64,000 nucleotides of DNA from Adhaeribacter pallidiroseus (lineage in GTDB: Bacteria; Bacteroidota; Bacteroidia; Cytophagales; Hymenobacteraceae), in NCBI RefSeq assembly GCF_003340495.1, contig NZ_QASA01000001.1, forward strand, positions 4,154,001 through 4,218,000. The letters run 5' to 3'. The notes beneath the pieces are model-generated. The model made no database searches. It had not been told where the DNA came from and saw nothing but the letters and a program-made list of their open reading frames with translations. This document shows positions 16,515-25,044 of the stretch, piece by piece (position 1 is the first letter of the stretch; each line of letters begins with the position of its first letter). The position numbers and the translations under genes are program-made.

Positions 16515-17180
16515 GTGGAACTACGTAACCCCGCCGCTTTCAACCGATCGGTATGGTTTTATGATAAGCTGGCTCACTTTATTTTCCGGGGCGCCATCCG
16601 GCAATCCCAGGTTGGGCTGCTTTCTTTTATACCGGCCCAAGCCTCGGTTTTACTGATAGGGGGAGGTACCGGCTGGATTCTGCAGGACCTGGCGCAGCTT
16701 CAGTTGCCTTTAGAAATTACCTACCTGGAAGCCTCGCCGGGTATGCTGGCCCAGGCCCGCCGGGTAGCCGAACAGCTGCCAACCCATTTTTTAAAAATTT
16801 ACTTTCGGCCAGGCACCGAAGCTACCTTAAAACCCGATGAAAGCTTTGAAGTAATTTTTACCCCCTTCGTGCTGGATCTTTACCCCGAGGAGCAGGTCTG
16901 GCGAATGATCCAACAATTATACGCTTATTTAAAGCCGGGTGGTTTATGGTTATTGGCTGATTTTATGATAGCGCCCGAGCAAAAAGGTTGGTCTAGGTGG
17001 TGGCAGTTAAAACTCGCGCACCTGATGTACACTTTCTTTGGTTGGGTAGAAGGCCTTACTACCACCCGTTTACCCGACCTCCGGCGTTTATTCCGGCACT
17101 TACCCGTAACATGGCAACACCGCCAGACTTATTATAAAAATTTTATTCAAAGCCACGTTTTTCAAAAACCCCGGACTTAA
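16515..17180 (+). CDS. Class I SAM-dependent methyltransferase
   Basis: 221 residues from GTG 16515. A Rossmann-type SAM-binding loop VLLIGGGTGWILQDL sits at residues 45-59, with LEASPGML as motif II, and FEVIFTPFVLDLYPEEQ plus LKPGGLWLLADF as the later motifs. Resembles small-molecule or quinone-type methyltransferases (Methyltransf_25 class). The substrate cannot be told. It is divergent from the cytochrome gene. A 208-base gap follows. Confidence 0.86.
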   Translation: MELRNPAAFNRSVWFYDKLAHFIFRGAIRQSQVGLLSFIPAQASVLLIGGGTGWILQDLAQLQLPLEITYLEASPGMLAQARRVAEQLPTHFLKIYFRPGTEATLKPDESFEVIFTPFVLDLYPEEQVWRMIQQLYAYLKPGGLWLLADFMIAPEQKGWSRWWQLKLAHLMYTFFGWVEGLTTTRLPDLRRLFRHLPVTWQHRQTYYKNFIQSHVFQKPRT

Positions 17181-17388
17181 TCAAAGATAGTTGCATGGGA
17201 TATTTGTTTTGGATTAACAAAAATATCCGTTCTTTTAAGTTAAAATCTAAATGTTCGGGCAAACCCGTATCAGGATGCGGGTAGTCTGGCATGCGATTGA
17301 ACGCCAAGAGAGGAATAGCATGGGTAATAAGTAACTGCTCTGGCAGCCTGTATCGGCCTAATAACGAACCACGAATTACTACTTTTAT

Positions 17389-19215
17389 ATGCGCACGCTT
17401 TGTATTTGGATTTTTTTAAATTTTTGGTTTGCCGGGAGCCTCTGGGCGCAATCGGAAGTTAATTATACCCTGGCTTTTCCGAACGCGGTGCACCACGAAG
17501 CCGAAGTAACGGCAGCGTTCCGCAACGTAAAAACGCCTGTTCTGGAAGTACGCATGAGTCGTTCCTCGCCGGGCCGCTATGCCCTCCACGAATTTGCCAA
17601 AAACGTGTACAACGTAAAAGCGGTAAACGGACAAGGTAAGCCCCTTAGCATAACCCGTCCTAATCCGCACCAATGGAACGTAAGCAACCACGATGGTACC
17701 GTAAAAATTACCTACACCTTATTCGGCGACCGGGCCGACGGCACCTACAACGGCATCGACGAACAGCACGCGCATTTAAATATGCCCGCTACCGTAATGT
17801 ACGCCTCTGGCTTTGAAACCAGTCCGGTCACGGTAAATTTTAGTATCCCGGCCGGTAAAAACTGGACCATCGCCACGCAGTTAAAATCGGTAAACGAAAC
17901 TACATTTACAGCTCCTGATCTACAGTATTTAATGGATAGCCCGACAGAGCTCAGTAATTTTGTCTGGCACCAGTGGCCAGTAAACAGTAAAGGCAAAACT
18001 AAAACTATCCGCATAGCGCTGCACCACGCCGGTACCGAAGCCGAAGCCAACCATTACACCGAAGCCACCCAGCGCATCGTCGCGCAGGCCCAAGCCGTTT
18101 ACGGCGAGTTACCCGATTACGATTACGGCACCTACACGTTTATTGCCTGCTACATGCCCCAAGCCGTGGGCGACGGCATGGAACACCGCAACTCCACCAT
18201 TGTTACCAGCACGCATCCGTTAGCTACCCATTCTCGGGATCACCTGGCCACGGTTTCGCATGAATATTTTCATTCCTGGAACGTGGAGCGCATCCGGCCC
18301 AAAAGTCTGGAACCTTTTAATTATGCCGAAGCCAACATGAGCGGCGAACTCTGGCTGGCCGAAGGATTTACCAGTTACTACGGCGACTTACTTTTGCACC
18401 GCAGCAAAAACAGCACCCTGGACGAAGTTTTAGCCAGCTTTGGCAACGAACTAAACTTTGTATTAAACGCTCCGGGTAAAAATTATTTTTCGCCGGTAGA
18501 AATGAGCATGCAAGCGCCCTTTGTAGATGCTGCCCAGTCCATTGATCCGGTAAACCGCCCGAATACCTACATTTCGTACTATACCTACGGCAGCGTTATT
18601 GCTTTGGCTTTAGACCTGGAACTACGGCAAAAATTTAAAAATTTAACTCTGGACAGCTACCTGCAAGCCTTGTGGCAAGCGTACGGTATACCCGAAAAGC
18701 CTTATGTGCTAACGGATTTACAAACCACCCTGGCGAGCTTAACGAAGAACGAAACTTTTGCCCGCAACTTCTTTCAGGAACATGTTTATGGCAAAACCCT
18801 GGCCGATTACAAAAACCCGTTAACCGCAGCGGGCTTGGTATTACGTAAAAGCCAGCCCAACAAAGCCAGTTTGGGTTTGGTGCCTTTAACTTTTCAGGAC
18901 AGCCAGGCCGTCATTACGAACTATACCTTTGTGGGTAGCCCTTTGTACCAGATCGGACTGGATAAGCAGGATGTTATTTTGAGCCTGGATAATCAGCCGA
19001 TAAAATCCTGGGAAGATTTAGCCGCCGTATTAGTTAAACACCAACCCGCCGACCAAATTACAATTGCGTATAAGCACCTCGGCGAATCCAGAAAAAGCAT
19101 TGTAACCTTGATCGAAAATCCGTATTGGGAAATAGTAACGGTCGAAAAAGCCGCCGGTAAACCCACCAAAGCTCAGCAAACCTTCCGGGATAGCTGGCTG
19201 GGCAGTAAGTTGTAA
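17389..19215 (+). CDS. M61 family metallopeptidase with PDZ domain
   Basis: 608 residues with a signal peptide (about 1-21, LWAQ end). The N-terminal beta domain is typical of M61 glycyl aminopeptidases. The zinc site is HEYFH at residues 291-295 with the extended VSHEYFHSWNVERIRPK, and the second Glu is in ELWLAEGFTSYYGDL. A C-terminal PDZ-like domain spans about 480-570 (GSPLYQIGLDKQDVILSLD). Exported enzyme likely to trim peptides with N-terminal Gly or Ala. A small secreted protein gene follows in the same direction. Confidence 0.93.
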   Translation: MRTLCIWIFLNFWFAGSLWAQSEVNYTLAFPNAVHHEAEVTAAFRNVKTPVLEVRMSRSSPGRYALHEFAKNVYNVKAVNGQGKPLSITRPNPHQWNVSNHDGTVKITYTLFGDRADGTYNGIDEQHAHLNMPATVMYASGFETSPVTVNFSIPAGKNWTIATQLKSVNETTFTAPDLQYLMDSPTELSNFVWHQWPVNSKGKTKTIRIALHHAGTEAEANHYTEATQRIVAQAQAVYGELPDYDYGTYTFIACYMPQAVGDGMEHRNSTIVTSTHPLATHSRDHLATVSHEYFHSWNVERIRPKSLEPFNYAEANMSGELWLAEGFTSYYGDLLLHRSKNSTLDEVLASFGNELNFVLNAPGKNYFSPVEMSMQAPFVDAAQSIDPVNRPNTYISYYTYGSVIALALDLELRQKFKNLTLDSYLQALWQAYGIPEKPYVLTDLQTTLASLTKNETFARNFFQEHVYGKTLADYKNPLTAAGLVLRKSQPNKASLGLVPLTFQDSQAVITNYTFVGSPLYQIGLDKQDVILSLDNQPIKSWEDLAAVLVKHQPADQITIAYKHLGESRKSIVTLIENPYWEIVTVEKAAGKPTKAQQTFRDSWLGSKL

Positions 19216-19261
19216 ACAGTGTGTTGCTACCCCTTTCCTAAAGTTGCTTGCCATTTTAAAT

Positions 19262-19615
19262 ATGCGAATACTGTTGGTGCTTCTCTTATTATTAATGACA
19301 ATTAGCGTATCGTACAGCCAGGAAAAAACCATTCCCACAACCGACAACTTTAACAAGAACTATTATCCGGATATCACCTTTTTATCGGAAGGAGAAAGCC
19401 ATAGGGCAACGACTAAAAACAGGGCAGAAATAGAAACTGCCTTCCGGGTGATTATTACTACTTCGGAAATATACGATAACCTGGTGGTGGGAAAAGCTAC
19501 GTATGGAGCCGAGGGAGGCCATAAGACCTTAACGCATATAAAGAAAATCGAACTGGAAGCTGTTTGGGAGGCTTACAAATTAACCGGGGAAACCGCAGGA
19601 CTGGAATTTATTTGA
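19262..19615 (+). CDS. Small secreted protein, unknown function
   Basis: 117 residues from ATG 19262 (MRILLVLLLLLMTISVSYSQ), chosen because it gives a clean signal peptide; an ATG at 19244 would add six residues. The mature part has no domain that I recognise. It starts 46 bases after the M61 peptidase in the same direction and could be co-transcribed. Confidence 0.65.
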   Translation: MRILLVLLLLLMTISVSYSQEKTIPTTDNFNKNYYPDITFLSEGESHRATTKNRAEIETAFRVIITTSEIYDNLVVGKATYGAEGGHKTLTHIKKIELEAVWEAYKLTGETAGLEFI

Positions 19616-19864
19616 ACTAAAGATACAGAACAAAAAATACGTAATAAAGAATATAGACGCCGCGACAGTTAAAATTATACCGAGATAACTGTTGCCCATT
19701 ACCACCTTTATAAAGCAGCATTATTATCGTATAGCTCGTAAATTCAGGCAAAGACCTAAACGCTTATTTTTTTAAATTTTTAGCTAGATCACACTGAATA
19801 ACTTTTTAACCTTACAACTTTACAACTTTCAACCTGTAACCTGCAACTTTTAACCTAGCAAACC

Positions 19865-20863
19865 TTGACAACCATCCGCTACCAGCGCAACGAGCACCTG
19901 AAAACCGTTAAACCAGATTACCCGGGCAATAAAGTAATAGACGGCCAGTTTGCGAACGGCGACGACTTGTACACGCCTTCTTTTAAAACCGTACTCAAAT
20001 GGCAGCTTTCCCGGAATCCACAAAAAGCAGAAAAAGAAAAAGACAAGTATATACCAACGGTTATCCCGGATGCGCAGGCCTTTAACGCCAATAACGATTT
20101 ACTCATGTGGCTGGGGCACGCTTCGTTTTTACTGCAACTAAACGGCGTATCGTTTCTGCTGGACCCGGTTTTAATCGACTCGCCATTTCTCCACCGGCGG
20201 CATCCCTTGCCTTGTTCCATTAACGACATTCGCCACATCGATTACTTGGCCTTGTCGCACGGCCACCGCGACCACTTCGACGAAAAATCCGTTAAGGCGG
20301 TTGTTAAAAATAATCCGCAAATCAAAGCCCTTATTCCGCTGGCCATGGGGCCGTTGCTGCACCAGATGGTACCGGGCATTACTTACCAGGAAGCCGGCTG
20401 GTACCAGCAATATAACTTGCCCGAAAACGCCGGCATCGGCGTGTATTACTTACCGGCCGCCCATTGGCATCGCCGGGGCTTAAACGATATGAACAAAGTG
20501 TTATGGGGCAGTTTACTTTTTCAAACGGCTACCCAGCTTATTTACTTTGGCGGCGACAGCGCGTACGAGCAACACTTTGCCGAGATTAAAGAATTATTCG
20601 GCGCGCCGGATGTCGCCATTTTACCCATTGGGGCCTACAAACCGCCTTACATGATGCAACTCAGCCACATGAATCCGCCGGAAGCCGTTAAAGCCAGCAA
20701 CGATCTGGACGCTAAAACCTTTATTCCCATGCATTACGGCACCTTCGATCTTTCCGACGAACCCGCCGGCGAACCCGTCCGCTGGATGCAGGAACTAGCC
20801 GCCGCCGGCCAGCTCCACGCCCGCCTGCAAATTCCCGCCGTTGGCGAAAGGGTGCTTTTGTAG
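19865..20863 (+). CDS. Metallo-beta-lactamase fold hydrolase (NAPE-PLD/UlaG-like)
   Basis: 332 residues from TTG 19865; an in-frame stop lies six bases upstream and no ATG gives full length. The metal motif LSHGHRDHFD has H132, H134, D136 and H137. Further ligands are probably in AAHWHRRG, FGGDSAYE and the final MHYGTFDL. The architecture matches bacterial N-acyl-phosphatidylethanolamine phospholipase D relatives, including the LWLGHASFLLQLNG strand at the start. No signal peptide. Substrate unknown; a phospholipid is possible. Confidence 0.88.
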   Translation: MTTIRYQRNEHLKTVKPDYPGNKVIDGQFANGDDLYTPSFKTVLKWQLSRNPQKAEKEKDKYIPTVIPDAQAFNANNDLLMWLGHASFLLQLNGVSFLLDPVLIDSPFLHRRHPLPCSINDIRHIDYLALSHGHRDHFDEKSVKAVVKNNPQIKALIPLAMGPLLHQMVPGITYQEAGWYQQYNLPENAGIGVYYLPAAHWHRRGLNDMNKVLWGSLLFQTATQLIYFGGDSAYEQHFAEIKELFGAPDVAILPIGAYKPPYMMQLSHMNPPEAVKASNDLDAKTFIPMHYGTFDLSDEPAGEPVRWMQELAAAGQLHARLQIPAVGERVLL

Positions 20864-20876
20864 TTGCAGGTTACAG

Positions 20877-21210
20877 GTTGCAGGTTGCAGGTTGATTTAG
20901 TTGGAAGGTTAGAAAGTTGGAAGGTTAGAAAGTTGGAAGGTTAGAAAGTTTAAATATTTAAGAATTACAGCTGGAAGCTATTGTTTCTGGAAAACGGCTG
21001 GGTCTTGCAATGGTAAGGCTAATGATACTGGAACTGCCATAATTACATTTTTTTAAAAAATAGTTGGTAAGAAAGCCCCGGAAGTAACTTCCGCACCAGC
21101 AAAAAAATAGCGAGGCTTTAAACTCTTCAACATTGCAACCTTTTAACCTTTCAACCTTCCAACCTTAAAACTTTCCAACCTTTCAACTAAATCAACCTGC
21201 AACCTGCAAC
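20877..21210. repeat. Paired inverted GTT/AAC arrays (34-base inverted repeat)
   Basis: Left array 20877-20950 is built from GTTGCAGGTT and TTGGAAGGTTAGAAAG units, the latter tandem with a 16-base period. The outer 34 bases (20877-20910) recur inverted at 21177-21210 with one mismatch. Right-type units (AACCTGCAACTT and similar) continue to about 21285, just before the symporter start. The 266-base spacer holds a CGGAAGTAACTTCCG palindrome at 21079-21093. No ORF. Possibly a long hairpin in RNA or DNA. Confidence 0.8.
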
Positions 21211-21290
21211 TCCCAAAATAACTTGCAACCTGTAACTTGTAACCTGCAACCTTTTAGAATAACTTGCAACCTGCAACTTCCAACTAACTT

Positions 21291-22757
21291 ATGTCGCCTA
21301 TAACCATTATCAGCATTATTGCGGCTTACTTTTGCATATTAATTCTGATCTCGTTTCTTACCAGCAGCAAAACGGATAACACCGATTCTTTTTTTCTGGC
21401 TAACCGCAAGTCGCCGTGGTTTGTGGTGGCTTTTGGCATGATTGGCACTTCCTTGTCGGGCGTTACTTTTATTTCCATACCGGGCATGGTAAATAAGGCC
21501 GAGTTTTCGTACCTGCAGTTTGTGTTTGGTTACTTGCTGGGCTACTTGGTTATAGCTACTATTCTCATGCCCTTGTACTACCGTTTAAATTTAATTTCTA
21601 TTTACGCCTACCTGGAGCAACGCTTTGGGTATTGGTCGTACAAAACCGGGGCTTTTTTCTTTTTACTGGCCCGTACTATTGGGGCGGCTTTACGTTTGTA
21701 CGTGGTAGCCGGCGTGCTGCAATTAGCGGTTTTCGAAGCCTTGGGCGTACCGTTTTACGTGTCGGTTTTTATTACCATTGCCCTGATTTGGGTATATACG
21801 TTCCGGGGCGGCATGAAAACCATTATCTGGACCGATACTTTTCAGACCCTGGCCATGCTCATCTGCGTGGGTACCAGCATTGTTTTAATTTCCGATGAGT
21901 TGAATTTATCGTTTCAAGGGTTAGTAAAAACCGTGGAAGAAAGCAGCTTTTCGAAAGTATTTTTCTGGGATGTAAAAGACAGCCGCTATTTTATGAAGCA
22001 ATTCTTCTCGGGCGCTTTTATTACCATTGTCATGACCGGCCTGGATCAGGACATGATGCAGAAAAATTTGAGCTGCAAAAACCTCGGCGAAGCCCAAAAA
22101 AATATGTTCACCTTCAGCATTATTCTGGTGCTGGTAAACATCTTGTTTTTGTCTTTAGGCGCGTTGCTGTACATTTTCGCCCAAGCCAAAGGCATTACTT
22201 TACCTACCAAAGGCGACGATGTATTTCCGTTTTTAGCGCTGAACTACTTCCCGGCTTTCGCGGCCATTGCTTTTATTCTGGGCATTGTGGCCATTACCTA
22301 CGCCAGCGCCGACTCGGCCCTTACCGCGTTAACCACGTCGTTCTGCGTCGATTTTCTCGATTTTAAAAACCGGCCCGAAACGGAACGCCAAAACCTCAAA
22401 TTTTACGTGCACATTGGTTTCTCGCTCTTGCTGATGCTGGTGATCATTATTTTTAAATTAATTAACGACGAAAGCGTGGTAACCGCGGTTTTTAAAATTG
22501 CCGGTTATACTTATGGCCCTTTGCTGGGTTTGTACGCGTTTGGTTTATTTATCCGCCGGGATTTACAAGACAAGCTGGTGCCCGCGGTGTGCTTTGTCGC
22601 CCCGATTCTTACCTACATCATCAACCTGAATTCCAAGGCGTGGTTCTGGGGCTACGAGTTTGGCTTCGAAATTTTAATGCTGAACGGTTTTATCACCATT
22701 TTGGGTTTGCTGGCGATCTCCCGGCCCTCGGCCAATGCCCTGCCGGCCACGGCTTAA
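21291..22757 (+). CDS. Sodium:solute symporter (SSS family)
   Basis: 488 residues with about 13 membrane segments. Family signature: the early DSFFLANRKSPWFVVAFGMI followed by GTSLSGVTFISIPG, then TFRGGMKTIIWTDTFQ, GLDQDMMQKNLSCKN and ASADSALTALTTSFCVDF, which supplies the Ser residues of the second sodium site. Imports an organic solute, such as a sugar, acid or vitamin, with sodium across the inner membrane. The specific substrate is not evident. Convergent with the lipoprotein gene at 22810; no terminator hairpin is seen between them. Confidence 0.92.
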   Translation: MSPITIISIIAAYFCILILISFLTSSKTDNTDSFFLANRKSPWFVVAFGMIGTSLSGVTFISIPGMVNKAEFSYLQFVFGYLLGYLVIATILMPLYYRLNLISIYAYLEQRFGYWSYKTGAFFFLLARTIGAALRLYVVAGVLQLAVFEALGVPFYVSVFITIALIWVYTFRGGMKTIIWTDTFQTLAMLICVGTSIVLISDELNLSFQGLVKTVEESSFSKVFFWDVKDSRYFMKQFFSGAFITIVMTGLDQDMMQKNLSCKNLGEAQKNMFTFSIILVLVNILFLSLGALLYIFAQAKGITLPTKGDDVFPFLALNYFPAFAAIAFILGIVAITYASADSALTALTTSFCVDFLDFKNRPETERQNLKFYVHIGFSLLLMLVIIIFKLINDESVVTAVFKIAGYTYGPLLGLYAFGLFIRRDLQDKLVPAVCFVAPILTYIINLNSKAWFWGYEFGFEILMLNGFITILGLLAISRPSANALPATA

Positions 22758-22809
22758 ATACCAGTATTCCTTTTAAATCAAAAGCGCGCAACCGCTAATC
22801 AGCATCTAT

Positions 22810-23565
22810 TTATCTGCCTAAATTCCGGCCACCGATATTCACGACTAAACCCAAACTAAACACCGAGTATCCGGCGGTTAAAGCTTTCCGGTTTTTCAGG
22901 CCAATGTTACCGCCGCTGGTGTATTGCAACTGTACCGCTGGCGTAATCGCCAACCGGGTGTAAAAGATAGGTTCTAAAAAGATATTATCTTCGGTAGTTT
23001 GTATTTCGCCGTTACGCACGTGCCGGAACATATCTACGTAGCTCATGCGCAGGGCCGTACCATAATTTAAAGGAAAATAACTGCCAAACAGGCGTAAGTC
23101 TTTTTTGCGTTTGGAGGTAAAATTAACCTGCAAGAAATACTTATCGAAATTACCCGAAACCCGGTCGCTGATAACGGTAGATTCGGCAGTAACGTCTTTT
23201 TCGGTACGGTTGCTGCTACCCCGCCCGATGCCAGCATAAGCTTCTAAAATACGGTTTTTATTAGCGCCGAAAGTAGTAAAATACCCCCCACCTACTTCGA
23301 ACAAGCTGTGCCGGAAATTTTCTTTTTCGCGTTGGTTATTTAAATGCGAGGCGTTCATCATCACCCCAAAATGATCCGAAACAGCGTATGCCCCGTTAAA
23401 ACTAAAATTTCCTTTTAAGGTAACGTGGCCGCCCGCGCTAATTTCGCCTTGCTGGGTAAACATAGGCGTATTGGGCACATTGGGCATGTACACCGAAGAA
23501 CAACCGGCCAGCAGCCCGGTAGAACAAGCTACTAATAAGCCTAAAAAGTATTGAATATGTCGCAT
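22810..23565 (-). CDS. Outer-membrane-type lipoprotein, unknown function
   Basis: 251 residues. A signal peptide ends in LLAGC (Cys22), so it is lipidated. The mature part is made of alternating strands (GGHVTLKGNFSFNGAYAVSD, HFGVMMNAS, EVGGGYFTTFG, EAYAGIGRG) and ends in SLGLVVNIGG, as in small beta-barrel or porin-like Bacteroidota proteins. No specific family is assigned. Confidence 0.75.
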   Translation of the reverse strand: MRHIQYFLGLLVACSTGLLAGCSSVYMPNVPNTPMFTQQGEISAGGHVTLKGNFSFNGAYAVSDHFGVMMNASHLNNQREKENFRHSLFEVGGGYFTTFGANKNRILEAYAGIGRGSSNRTEKDVTAESTVISDRVSGNFDKYFLQVNFTSKRKKDLRLFGSYFPLNYGTALRMSYVDMFRHVRNGEIQTTEDNIFLEPIFYTRLAITPAVQLQYTSGGNIGLKNRKALTAGYSVFSLGLVVNIGGRNLGR

Positions 23566-24114
23566 AGCTAAAACAAATTTAACGGTTCTATCACCATGCG
23601 AACTTGCAATTTAAATAGCAACTAAGCCTTATGCCGCAGCTCCTATTTATACAATTTTTATACAACTTTTATCCACCGGTTTACAAACATTCCGGGCGGT
23701 TAATATTGTTATAGCAATCTATAGCCATCCTCCATCATAAGTGAAGCAAGCAGCACTAATTTTGTGGCTGATTACAACAAATAGCTCCAAGGTTATTCGG
23801 GAAAGGTGTTAAAAAACAAGGAGGCCTATTTAATTTTAAAAAAATCACTGGCCTACGCAAAAGCAATCCAGTTAATTTGGTTATTAAGCAGGTGTGCCCC
23901 GTACCAGTTTTCCTGCTTTCTGGTTACCTCGTTGTTCGCTAGTGGTTGGGTACCACCCTAACCTCTTAGTCTAGGTAATTGTACAAATTACATTTAACTA
24001 TTGCATTCTCCGGTAATTTTCAGTAACATTAATGTTTCTTTTTTAACAATAATAGCTAATTCAAAAGCTTAAATCTTACCTGTATCTTCATTCATCTTAT
24101 TAACAACTAACCCT
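23566..24114. other. Intergenic region without recognised content
   Basis: 549 bases upstream of the Tat-type isomerase gene. It probably holds promoters for both flanking genes, but no full consensus match, hairpin or ORF is convincing. Confidence 0.5.
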
Positions 24115-25004
24115 GTGAATACAAATAATTCGCGCCGGAAAGCGCTTCAAAAATGGCTGGGTCGGTGGCGGCTGTTACGCTGGGTACTTCGCTCACCAAC
24201 CGCCTGGTTGCCGCGGATGCTGGCCTGGACGAGAAATTAAAAGGAAAAATAAACCACTCGGTTTGCCGCTGGTGCTACGATAAAATCTCTTTAGATGATT
24301 TGTGCAAAGCCGCCACCAAAATAGGTTTAACTTCTATAGAATTAGTAGGTCCTGAGGAATGGCCCACGCTTAAAAAATACGGCTTAACGTCGGCTTTGCC
24401 CTGGGGAGCGGGCATGGGTATAGAAAAAGGTTTTAACGATCCGCAATACCACGATGCCTTAATAAAAAGCTACGAAGAAGTTATCCCGAAGGTAGCCGCC
24501 GCCGGGTTTAAGCAGATTATTTGTTTTTCGGGCAACCGTAAGGGTATGGCGGATGAGCAAGGACTTAAAAATTGTGCCGTGGGTTTAAAACGCCTGATGC
24601 CGACCGCCGAAAAGTACAAAGTAACGATGGTGATGGAGTTGCTCAACAGCAAGGTAAACCATAAAGATTATATGTGCGACCGGACACCTTGGGGAGCAGC
24701 GCTAGCTGACCAGGTTGGTTCCGACCGTTTTAAACTGCTCTACGATATTTACCACATGCAGATTATGGAAGGCGACGTAATTGCCACCATTAATAAGTAC
24801 CAGCAATATATTTCGCATTACCACACGGGCGGCGTACCCGGCCGCAACGAAATTGACGAGACTCAGGAACTAAACTACCCGGCCATTATGAAAGCGATTG
24901 TGGCTACCGGCTATAAAGGCTTTGTTGCCCAGGAGTTTATTCCGAAACGCGAAGACAAGCTGGCCTCTTTAAAACAAGGCGTTCAGATTTGTGATATCGC
25001 TTAA
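24115..25004 (+). CDS. Sugar phosphate isomerase/epimerase-like TIM-barrel protein, frameshift in Tat signal
   Basis: The body (from ATG 24153, 283 residues) is an AP-endonuclease-2/xylose-isomerase-like TIM barrel close to hydroxypyruvate isomerase: SIELVGPEEWPTLKKYG, MVMELLNSKVNHKDYMCD, LLYDIYHMQIMEGDV and HYHTGGVPGRNEID, which provide the metal-binding Glu, Asp and His residues. Upstream in another frame, GTG 24115 encodes MNTNNSRRKALQK, a twin-arginine motif. One added base in the A run at 24149-24153 would join the frames and continue into the hydrophobic SVAAVTLGTSL. The true product is therefore probably a Tat-exported protein of about 297 residues. Its pairing with the following cytochrome/propeller gene is common in Bacteroidota. 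Confidence 0.85.
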
Positions 25005-25044
25005 AAATTTAAAAAATTACCTAAAAACAAAAACAGGCACCCTG

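Noticed and set aside
19800-19864. AAC-rich array before the metallo-beta-lactamase gene as a promoter-binding array
   Set aside because: The same units occur downstream of genes and within terminator regions elsewhere, so a promoter role is not supported.
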